DNA from: Leptotrichiaceae bacterium
GTDB lineage: Bacteria > Fusobacteriota > Fusobacteriia > Fusobacteriales > Leptotrichiaceae
Reading direction: 5' to 3'
Assembly: GCA_018059165.1 (NCBI GenBank)
Contig: JAGOYM010000007.1
Coordinates: 1 to 32,192 of the forward strand
DNA length: 32,192 bases
In this document: piece after piece, positions 25,746-32,192 of the stretch
Layout of the letters: every line of letters begins with the position of its first letter
Position numbering within the stretch: the first letter of the stretch is position 1
Made by a program: the position numbers and the translations under genes
The notes under the pieces: model-generated
What the model saw: only the letters and a program-made list of their open reading frames with translations
What the model was told of the DNA's origin: nothing
Databases searched by the model: none

Positions 25746-25771
25746 CGTTTGCAACAGATATTAAACAAACG
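25746..25771. repeat. Inverted repeat downstream of hsdR
   Basis: CGTTTG and CAAACG face each other across 14 bases in the 190-base non-coding stretch between the hsdR stop and the gapA promoter. There is no T-run, so it is not a convincing terminator. Nothing else recognisable was seen in 25656-25846. Confidence 0.3.
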
Positions 25772-25846
25772 GAAATTATCTCTATCTATTTCTGAATTCC
25801 CACTTTAGTTAAAATATATTTTTGCTCTTTGTCTATATAATTATAA

Positions 25847-28813
25847 CTACACTGTTTGTCTTAATTTTTCATAAACTACATTTACTAATAAACCCCTTAT
25901 AGTTTCTGAGAATTTTTCATCATCTAGTACTTTTTCGCAAAAACTCTGATTTTGATTCATTCTATCTATCACTACATTCGTAAACACCTCGTCAAATGGA
26001 AATCTGAAATGTTCTTCAGAATTACTTCTTGCCTGCATTCTAAGTTCTTCATTATTATCCATATCATTGATAAATTGTTCTAACACTTTATCAATGTTGT
26101 TAAATTCAGTTCCAAATCTCTCATTTAGCTTCTCGATTAACTCTGACAACACAGACTTTTCTTCATCACCTTTCGACACTCCTACATGATGTTTATTAGA
26201 AAGTGGCTCACTTTTATCTAAGGTTATTGACCCTTCAAATATTTTTTGAACTCTATAATATTGTAAAGTAATTTCATTATCAAAAGATAACGAACTTGCT
26301 GTGTCATCTTTAGGTAGTTTTTTACTTAAAAACTGTGAAAATACATATAATTTATGCATATTTGCGTCATCAAGTTTAACAATACTACTTATAAATGAAT
26401 ATGTACGAATAAATTTAATTAATGTACTTTTAAATTCATCTTGCTCAGCTTTTTTCAGTTTTTTGTACCTTTCTACAGATGGATCAATGCAACTGTTTAA
26501 GATACCAAAGTCCATATTCCCTTGTTTCTTTGTAGGCTTGAAATATGCTTTAGATAATTCATCAATTTCACGTTCCCAATATACTCTATACTCGTCTAGT
26601 TTTATTTTCAAATCATACATTATGTTTGCATCAGTAGTTTCTTGAATTATTGATTCTTCGTAATAAGGTAAAAATGATGCTTGAATATCTTCTGCTGTAT
26701 TAACAAAATCAAGTACGAAAGTATCTTCTTTTCCAAAACAAGTACGATTTAATCTTGATAGTGTTTGAACGGCCTTAACACCACTTAATTTCTTATCAAC
26801 GAACATTGTATGAAGAAGCGGCTCATCAAATCCCGTTTGATATTTTTCAGCCACTAAAAGGACTTGATAATTTCCACTTGAAAACTTTTCAGGTAATTCA
26901 GATTCTTTTATCTTGTTAATACCAACTTCTGTATATTCTTCCCCACCGTCAACAATAGTTCCAGAAAAGGCAATTAAAATACCTAGTTCGTTTTTATAAC
27001 CCATTTTTTTTATATATTTTTCAAACTCAAAATAATATCGAACTGCATGCAATCTCGAACCAGTAACTACCATTGCTTTTGCATTTCCTCCTATTTTATT
27101 TTTTGTTATTGTTCTAAAATGCTCAACAATTATTTGCGTTTTTTGAGCAAGGTTATATGGGTGAAGGCTTAAAAATTTCCCTAATGCTTTATTAGCTTTG
27201 CTTTTTTCATATCTTGGATCATCAGCTATTTTTTTACCAACTTTAAAATAAGTATCATATGTTATATAATTCTTTAGTACATCAAGAATAAACCCTTCCT
27301 CTATTGCTTGTTTCATTGAGTATACGTGAAAGGCTTTTGGAATGCCATTTATACCAACTGTACCAAACGTTTCTATCGTTTTAGGTTTAGGAGTTGCTGT
27401 AAAAGCAAAAAACGAAAGATTTGAGAGTTTACCATGTGTAGACATTTCTTTTGTAATTTCATCTTCACTATCTAATGTGGTATTCTCCTCTTTTGCTTCA
27501 TCATCTGCAACTTGTTGCAGAAGTTTTTCTTCACTAAAATTATTTGCATCACCTAAAATTGCTTTCATTTTTTGACTTGCTTTTCCTGATTGTGAAGAAT
27601 GTGCTTCATCAACAATAATAGCAAATCTCTTTCCTTCAAAATTATTTATTTTTTCAAGTATAAAGGGAAATTTTTGAATGGTCGTTATAATAATTTTTTT
27701 GCCTGTATTTAATGCCTCGGCAAGTTGAGTTGAATCGCTATCAATCTTAACTACTACTCCTTCAACATGCTCAAATTGATAAATAGTATCTTGTAATTGC
27801 TTATCAAGAACTCTTCTATCCGTAATTACAATCGTACTATTGAAAATAACTTTATCATTAGCATCATGTAGATTTGATAAATGATGTGACAGCCATGCGA
27901 TTGAATTAGATTTTCCACTTCCTGCACTATGCTGGATAAGATAATTATTGCCGGTACCTTTATCCTTAACATCGAAAATTAACTTTCTAACAACATCAAG
28001 TTGATGATATCTCGGGAATATAAGTGTTTCTTTCTCAGTATTTTCAAGGTGGATAAATCTATGAATAATATCAAGTATGCTATCTTTTTGTAAAACTTCA
28101 TCCCATAAATATGACGTACGATAATTACCTCCACCAACAGGATTTCCTTTGCCTCCATTGTTACCCTTATTAAAAGGAAGGAAATATGTGTCTATACCTT
28201 TTAATCTAGTTGTCATCCATACTTCATCTGTATCAACTGCAAAATGAACTATACATCTTGACTTAAACCTAAGCAATAAATCATGTGAACTACGATCATG
28301 CATATACTGTTTTTTTGCATTTGCGACAGTTTGTCCCGTAATTGCATTTTTAAGTTCAATAGTAGATATAGGTAACCCGTTAACAAATAAAACAACATCA
28401 ATTGAATTTTCATTTTTTAAGCTGTAACGAACTTGTCTAGTGATTGATAAAATATTTTCTTCATACATTTTCAAGTTAGTTTGATTCATACTACTTGCTG
28501 GCTTGAAAAAACACAATGAAAATTTTGCAGGTGTATCAACAATACCGTGACGTAAAAGATGTAACATCCCATATCTATCTAAATCTTTGTGCAATTTCTT
28601 TAAAAAGTTTTCTTCAATCAAAGTACCATGTTTATTTACAAGTTTATCCCATTCTTTTGGTTGACTACTTTTTAGAAATCTAAATAAAAGGGCAGTGTCG
28701 ATAGCAAATTCCCGATTATAATTTGAAGATTCTCCTTTGATATAGCCTCCATTCTCTATAAGACTATATTCAATTTCATTTTCAAATGTAATTTCTTTTG
28801 TTGTGATTGCCAT
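25847..28813 (-). CDS. hsdR: Type I restriction enzyme, R (motor and nuclease) subunit
   Basis: The 988-residue protein is intact. The N-terminal nuclease motif is Asp139 with ELK at 153-155 (in IDVVLFVNG and STIELKN). The SF2 translocase has Walker A HSAGSGKS at 295-302, DEAH at 402-405 and FFAFTATPKPKT as motif III. QTGFDEP and QTLSRLNRT represent the later helicase motifs. The C-terminal part is the helical region that docks on the methylase. HsdR needs HsdM and HsdS to recognise DNA, then translocates and cuts at a distance. Its ATG overlaps the hsdS stop by one base (TAATG), so its translation probably depends on ribosomes finishing hsdS. Confidence 0.95.
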   Translation of the reverse strand: MAITTKEITFENEIEYSLIENGGYIKGESSNYNREFAIDTALLFRFLKSSQPKEWDKLVNKHGTLIEENFLKKLHKDLDRYGMLHLLRHGIVDTPAKFSLCFFKPASSMNQTNLKMYEENILSITRQVRYSLKNENSIDVVLFVNGLPISTIELKNAITGQTVANAKKQYMHDRSSHDLLLRFKSRCIVHFAVDTDEVWMTTRLKGIDTYFLPFNKGNNGGKGNPVGGGNYRTSYLWDEVLQKDSILDIIHRFIHLENTEKETLIFPRYHQLDVVRKLIFDVKDKGTGNNYLIQHSAGSGKSNSIAWLSHHLSNLHDANDKVIFNSTIVITDRRVLDKQLQDTIYQFEHVEGVVVKIDSDSTQLAEALNTGKKIIITTIQKFPFILEKINNFEGKRFAIIVDEAHSSQSGKASQKMKAILGDANNFSEEKLLQQVADDEAKEENTTLDSEDEITKEMSTHGKLSNLSFFAFTATPKPKTIETFGTVGINGIPKAFHVYSMKQAIEEGFILDVLKNYITYDTYFKVGKKIADDPRYEKSKANKALGKFLSLHPYNLAQKTQIIVEHFRTITKNKIGGNAKAMVVTGSRLHAVRYYFEFEKYIKKMGYKNELGILIAFSGTIVDGGEEYTEVGINKIKESELPEKFSSGNYQVLLVAEKYQTGFDEPLLHTMFVDKKLSGVKAVQTLSRLNRTCFGKEDTFVLDFVNTAEDIQASFLPYYEESIIQETTDANIMYDLKIKLDEYRVYWEREIDELSKAYFKPTKKQGNMDFGILNSCIDPSVERYKKLKKAEQDEFKSTLIKFIRTYSFISSIVKLDDANMHKLYVFSQFLSKKLPKDDTASSLSFDNEITLQYYRVQKIFEGSITLDKSEPLSNKHHVGVSKGDEEKSVLSELIEKLNERFGTEFNNIDKVLEQFINDMDNNEELRMQARSNSEEHFRFPFDEVFTNVVIDRMNQNQSFCEKVLDDEKFSETIRGLLVNVVYEKLRQTV

Positions 28814-29826
28814 TAGATTACCTCCCTACTAATATGTTCTTCTATCTTTATTTTCCCAGCAACAGCTTCACTGATAATTGCTTTTTTGTATTCTTGTAAT
28901 TTTGCAATTTGTTGCTCAATGCTATTTACTATTGAATTAATTTTATTAGTTTTACTGTTAATATAATTACTTATTTTTGCTTGATTATCTACTGTAGGGA
29001 CTGGAATATTAAAATCTAAGAAAACTTCAGTTTGTAATCTCCATCTTCCTAAATTAGATACTCCTTGCCCAAATTTATAAAATATTCTTCGTGAATAACA
29101 TTGCTGAAACAAATACTTATAGTAATCACTATTCATTTTACTACTATTTTTAAATCTGAAAACACGGTAATCAGGACTTGTAACCCCATTATATATAGAA
29201 CAATCAACATTTCCTGTTAATAAGTCCATGCCATTCATAGCAAAATCTCCAACATTAACTTCTTGATATCCTACGTAAGATTGCGCCAATTGTCCATCAT
29301 TTTTAGTAATATCTTTAACTTTTATACCTGTTTGAGTAATTGATAAAACCGGTCTATCTTCAAGCATGTATGGACGTTTTACAATGTCGAAAACTCTTCT
29401 AATCTTATATATGTTCCAAGATGCAGGTACCTTACCTATCCAATCAACTCCACTATCTTTCATTGAGCCATTTTTATCTAATCCTTTTGTAACTGCTTCA
29501 TTAATTATCGTTTGACGGTATTCTTTTAGCCTTATGATTAAGTCTTGTTTATCGCTAGTTAATTTGTTGATGAAATTAGTTTTTTGATCAAGAAAATCAG
29601 TTATTTGTAATTGTTTAGTGTAGTTAGGTATAGTAATATTGAAATTTCTAAGCACACTTACAGATACGCCCCCAATCAGCCCTGTGGTATTAATTACAAA
29701 TTGATCTCCGAAATCTTTTGATAATATAAAAAAATAAAGAAATCTATTTACAATTAGATTATTCGGAACAAAGCAACACAGTTTATTTACAAAAGCAACA
29801 TCTTCACTCAAATATGCTTTTTTTTT
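28813..29826 (-). CDS. HsdS 3' fragment: rest of TRD1, conserved helices and TRD2
   Basis: The frame after the A9 tract encodes about 335 residues, with both conserved helical spacers (RLKEYRQTIINEAV and KLQEYKKAIISEAVAGKI) and a complete TRD2. No start codon with a ribosome binding site lies at its head; the first in-frame ATGs (29850 and 29463) are poorly placed. It would be made only if the tract length changes or the ribosome or polymerase slips. Half-size HsdS proteins with one TRD can dimerise in other systems, so an internal start at 29463 (MKDSGVDWIG) is a remote possibility. Confidence 0.55.
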   Translation of the reverse strand, partial: KKKAYLSEDVAFVNKLCCFVPNNLIVNRFLYFFILSKDFGDQFVINTTGLIGGVSVSVLRNFNITIPNYTKQLQITDFLDQKTNFINKLTSDKQDLIIRLKEYRQTIINEAVTKGLDKNGSMKDSGVDWIGKVPASWNIYKIRRVFDIVKRPYMLEDRPVLSITQTGIKVKDITKNDGQLAQSYVGYQEVNVGDFAMNGMDLLTGNVDCSIYNGVTSPDYRVFRFKNSSKMNSDYYKYLFQQCYSRRIFYKFGQGVSNLGRWRLQTEVFLDFNIPVPTVDNQAKISNYINSKTNKINSIVNSIEQQIAKLQEYKKAIISEAVAGKIKIEEHISREVI

Positions 29827-30113
29827 CCTGCACTTCCACCTTCTATACATAGTAAGATTGAATTTATTGGAGCAATCTTATAAATCCCATCATTAACCTT
29901 TATTCCAGAATTATAATTAACACTGAGATTGTTATCAATATCTTTTGTTGAAATATAATTTATTCCACACTTGTTATTTGAATTATTTTTCTTTGATTCT
30001 TCATTCATACTATTCCCAGTATATATAGTACTCACATATTTAAGTCTAGTCTTAGCATCATTTTTGCCCATTTTTTTTATCCAAGGTATTTCATTATTCT
30101 CATTTTTTTTCAT
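29808..30113 (-). CDS. HsdS 5' fragment: partial first target-recognition domain
   Basis: This 101-residue reading frame starts at ATG 30113, 8 bases after hsdM, with AGGTGA upstream. It holds IPWIKKMGKNDAKTRLKYV, the usual HsdS opening, and most of the first half of TRD1. Translation leaves frame at the A9 tract and stops three codons later. On its own it lacks the conserved helices that bind HsdM, so it is unlikely to be functional. Confidence 0.7.
   Translation of the reverse strand: MKKNENNEIPWIKKMGKNDAKTRLKYVSTIYTGNSMNEESKKNNSNNKCGINYISTKDIDNNLSVNYNSGIKVNDGIYKIAPINSILLCIEGGSAGKKKHI
29818..29826. repeat. Homopolymer A9 (T9 on plus strand) inside hsdS
   Basis: Nine consecutive A residues on the coding strand lie exactly where the hsdS frame is lost. 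Tracts of this length are prone to slipped-strand mispairing. Loss of two, or gain of one, restores the frame. Confidence 0.9.
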
Positions 30114-30121
30114 GTTTTCAC

Positions 30122-31834
30122 CTAACCCTTAAACAATTCATTCAATGATTTTTGAATTTTTTCTTCAAGTTGCTTAATTTCATCTAATATAACAGAGGAT
30201 TCTCTTAGTGGAGTAAACTTATAGAAATGTCTAGTAAAAGGTATTTCATATCCAATTTTTGTTTTCTTTTCATCAATCCAAGCATCAGGTACATGAGGTA
30301 GTACTTCACGTTTGAAATATTCATGAATATCTTCTTTGAAAGGAACAGTTTCTGTATCACGCAATTTAGAATTTGGCTTCGGATTTCCCTTTTCTACAAC
30401 AACTTCTCTATTCTCATCGTAGAGTGGACGTTCAATTGTAATTTTTCTATATCCAAAGTCATCATTATCAAAATCTATATAATTTTCATCATGTTCATAT
30501 GTACTGTAAAGCCTTACAATTTCTTTACGATCACTTTCAGTTATTTCATTACGTTTATTTCCAAGTGATTTTCGCATTTTTCCAAAGAATGAAGTTCCAT
30601 TTATTAAGCGGATTTTTCCTTTTCTACGGTCAGTTTTTCTATTTGTTAAAATCCATACATATGTAGATATTCCAGTATTGTAAAACAATTGATCAGGTAA
30701 CCCAATAACTGCCTCTAATAAATCTTTTTCAATAATCCATTTTCTAATTTCACTTTCCCCACTGCCTGCATCACCTGTGAAAAGAGGCGAACCATTGAAA
30801 ACAATACCAATACGACTTCCACCCTTTTCAATTGGCTGCATTTTAGAAATCATATGTTGTAGAAATAATAATGATCCATCTGAAATACGAGGAGTTCCGG
30901 CACCGAATCTCCCATCATAACCTTTGTGTTTTGATTCATTTTCAATGAAATTTTTTACTTTTTTCCATTCCACTCCAAATGGAGGGTTTGACAGTATATA
31001 ATCAAATTTCTGTTCTCTAAAACCATCCTCACTAAAACTGTTTCCAAAAACAATTTTACTATTTGTATTGTTCTTAAGAATCATGTCAGATTTGCAGGTA
31101 GCATATGTTTCAGGGTTTAACTCCTGCCCAAATGGTACAACTGTTGTTCTACTATTCAATGCTCTAATCTTATTTTGCGCAATAGAAAGCATCCCACCAG
31201 TACCACATGCCGGATCCAAAATTGTAATTACTTTTCCATCTGTAGTTGTAATTTCATCTAGGTCAGTATCTAATAACACCTCCACCATGAGTTCAATCAC
31301 TTCCCTTGGCGTAAAGTGTTCCCCTGCAGTTTCGTTTGATTGCTCTGAAAACTTACGAATTAATTCTTCAAACATATATCCCATTTCAAGGTTATCAATA
31401 GTATCAGCACCTAAGTTTATCTCTGAAAATTTCTGTACTACAAGGTAAAGCAGCCCAGCTTTTTTTAACTTCTCTATTATCGTTGCAATCTCAAAATTAT
31501 CAAGTATTTCTTTTACATCATCAGAAAAACCATTTATATAGTCTTTAAGATTTGTATCAATGTTGTTGCTATCATCAATCAGTTTCTCAAAATCAAATTT
31601 ACTAACATTATAATAATCATGCCCCGTGTACTTTTTAAAAATCGGAGCTTTGTTACTTACTGCTAAAGATTTATTCCTTTCTAAAATCTCTTCTTTTGAA
31701 GGAGCCAAAACACAATCAAATCGCCTAAGCACTGTAAATGGCAGAATCACCTTTCCATACTCACTTTGTTTAAAGTTGCCACGCAATAGATCTGCTATAC
31801 TCCAAATGAAATTTGCTTGTTCTTTAATATCCAT
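30122..31834 (-). CDS. hsdM: Type I DNA methyltransferase subunit (N6-adenine)
   Basis: The 570-residue protein has the HsdM N-terminal helical domain (FIWSIADLLRGNFKQSEYG), GEHFTPREVIELM near 171, SAM-binding DPACGTGG at 207-214 and the catalytic NPPF at 283-286 (motif IV of N6-adenine methylases). It methylates adenine within the site chosen by HsdS and supports restriction with HsdR. GGAGAG lies 8 bases before the ATG. The start overlaps the upstream regulator gene by 11 bases, and hsdS follows after 8 bases, so the locus is a single operon. Confidence 0.95.
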   Translation of the reverse strand: MDIKEQANFIWSIADLLRGNFKQSEYGKVILPFTVLRRFDCVLAPSKEEILERNKSLAVSNKAPIFKKYTGHDYYNVSKFDFEKLIDDSNNIDTNLKDYINGFSDDVKEILDNFEIATIIEKLKKAGLLYLVVQKFSEINLGADTIDNLEMGYMFEELIRKFSEQSNETAGEHFTPREVIELMVEVLLDTDLDEITTTDGKVITILDPACGTGGMLSIAQNKIRALNSRTTVVPFGQELNPETYATCKSDMILKNNTNSKIVFGNSFSEDGFREQKFDYILSNPPFGVEWKKVKNFIENESKHKGYDGRFGAGTPRISDGSLLFLQHMISKMQPIEKGGSRIGIVFNGSPLFTGDAGSGESEIRKWIIEKDLLEAVIGLPDQLFYNTGISTYVWILTNRKTDRRKGKIRLINGTSFFGKMRKSLGNKRNEITESDRKEIVRLYSTYEHDENYIDFDNDDFGYRKITIERPLYDENREVVVEKGNPKPNSKLRDTETVPFKEDIHEYFKREVLPHVPDAWIDEKKTKIGYEIPFTRHFYKFTPLRESSVILDEIKQLEEKIQKSLNELFKG

Positions 31835-32165
31835 GATTACATCTCTCCTTTTCTTCTATTATTTTTCTAACCGCATCAACAACATCTTTATTTTTTACAA
31901 GAAAATCTATGATATCAGGAGGGGCAGATTCTTTAATCTCTGCATATAAATTATATATTTCTGTCTTGTCCTTGAAATTTAAATTTTTAACTAAACTAAT
32001 GAGCACTTTTTCAGTTGGAAAACCATTACCGTTTTCAATATCGTATAACGTTGCATAGCTCATTTCACACTCAGATGCTAATTTCCTTAATGATTTTTTA
32101 TCATTCAACCTTTGTATTTTTATTTTTTCCCCCAATCTAAATTTTTCCTTAAAAGATATATTCAC
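31824..32165 (-). CDS. XRE-family transcriptional regulator at the head of the hsd operon
   Basis: The 113-residue protein has a Cro/C1-type helix-turn-helix at about 12-65 (KIQRLNDKKSLRKLASECE, then SYATLYDIENG). A C-terminal helical tail follows (FLVKNKDVVDAVRKIIEEKE). The start is GTG at 32165, with AAAGGAGGG about 5 bases upstream. It overlaps hsdM by 11 bases, so it is co-transcribed with the restriction genes. By position it probably controls the operon, limiting methylase and nuclease levels. It is longer than typical restriction C-proteins. The target operator is not visible because the upstream region leaves the window. Confidence 0.82.
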   Translation of the reverse strand: MNISFKEKFRLGEKIKIQRLNDKKSLRKLASECEMSYATLYDIENGNGFPTEKVLISLVKNLNFKDKTEIYNLYAEIKESAPPDIIDFLVKNKDVVDAVRKIIEEKERCNHGY

Positions 32166-32184
32166 AAGTCCCTCCTTTCTTGAT

Positions 32185-32190
32185 ATTATA
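32185..32190 (-). promoter_or_regulatory. -10 element of the xre-hsd operon
   Basis: A perfect TATAAT on the minus strand lies 20 bases before the GTG start. The -35 box would fall outside the window, so the promoter is only half seen. Confidence 0.55.
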
Positions 32191-32192
32191 AT

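Larger units (their letters stand above)
28813..30113 (-). pseudogene. hsdS: Type I specificity subunit hsdS, frameshifted at a poly-A tract
   Basis: Two adjacent reading frames together make one HsdS. The first ends SILLCIEGGSAGKKKHI-stop; the second frame continues KKKAYLSEDVAFVNKLCCF, which is the expected rest of the first target-recognition domain. The break is at a run of nine A residues (29818-29826). Seven or ten A residues would join the frames into about 432-433 residues, the normal length: TRD1, a central conserved helix (FLDQKTNFINKLTS), TRD2 from about SGVDWIGKVPASW, and a distal conserved helix. As read, the specificity subunit cannot be made whole. It may be a phase-OFF state, real decay or a sequencing error. 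Two further A8 runs lie near the start codon. Confidence 0.85.

Noticed and set aside
31068-31448. 126-codon plus-strand frame opposite hsdM
   Set aside because: It is antisense to the conserved SAM-binding region of HsdM and has no supporting signals.
1-32192. CRISPR arrays, tRNA or rRNA genes, and known riboswitch leaders
   Set aside because: No regularly spaced repeats, cloverleaf patterns or recognisable conserved leader motifs were seen by eye on either strand; a covariance-model search was not possible.

Overview
The window is strongly AT-rich, tightly packed bacterial DNA with strong AGGAGG-type ribosome binding sites. The gene set combines Gram-negative-style envelope genes (an EnvC-like division activator beside FtsX, a periplasmic NadN-type nucleotidase, an OppA lipoprotein) with genes usual in Firmicutes and Fusobacteria (TmcAL, transketolase split into two subunits, type III pantothenate kinase). 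This best fits a fermentative member of the Fusobacteriota, possibly Leptotrichiaceae. The placement is inferred from gene content, not from a marker gene.

Layout. Positions 1-155 hold the end of an IS3-type insertion sequence, followed by a terminator and a short GC-rich repeat. From 325 to 7997 seven minus-strand genes are packed with tiny gaps or overlaps. In transcription order they are tmcAL, an alpha/beta hydrolase, a GPH-type sugar symporter, the two transketolase subunits, ftsX and an envC-like gene. Divergent from them is the only plus-strand unit (8179-10606): an OPT-family transporter and coaX behind a near-consensus promoter. A bidirectional terminator separates it from a minus-strand arsenic-type operon (10684-12772): arsR-like repressor, ArsP-type permease, CXXC thioredoxin-like protein and ArsC-like reductase. 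Next, all on the minus strand, come a complete peptide ABC importer oppBCDFA (12893-18415), a two-gene surface nucleotidase unit (18590-22164), the glycolytic genes pgk and gapA with a YwqG-family gene between them (22301-25594), and a type I restriction-modification operon xre-hsdM-hsdS-hsdR (25847-32165).

Working together. The importer, the OPT transporter, the nucleotidases, the GPH symporter, transketolase, Pgk and GapA outline an organism that scavenges peptides, nucleotides and sugars and ferments carbohydrate. The arsenic cluster is a small detoxification module without a recognisable ArsB or Acr3.

Most notable is the restriction locus. hsdS is split by a frameshift exactly at a run of nine A residues inside its first target-recognition domain. 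The hsdS stop overlaps the hsdR start, so a change in tract length could switch specificity and also affect HsdR supply. This is either a phase-variable (contingency) locus caught OFF, a decayed gene, or a homopolymer sequencing error; one assembled sequence cannot decide. Other points worth checking are an A10 tract inside the gapA promoter spacer, a perfect 8-4-8 palindrome upstream of the opp promoter, an FtsX-EnvC pair with no adjacent ftsE, and the OPT-coaX pairing.
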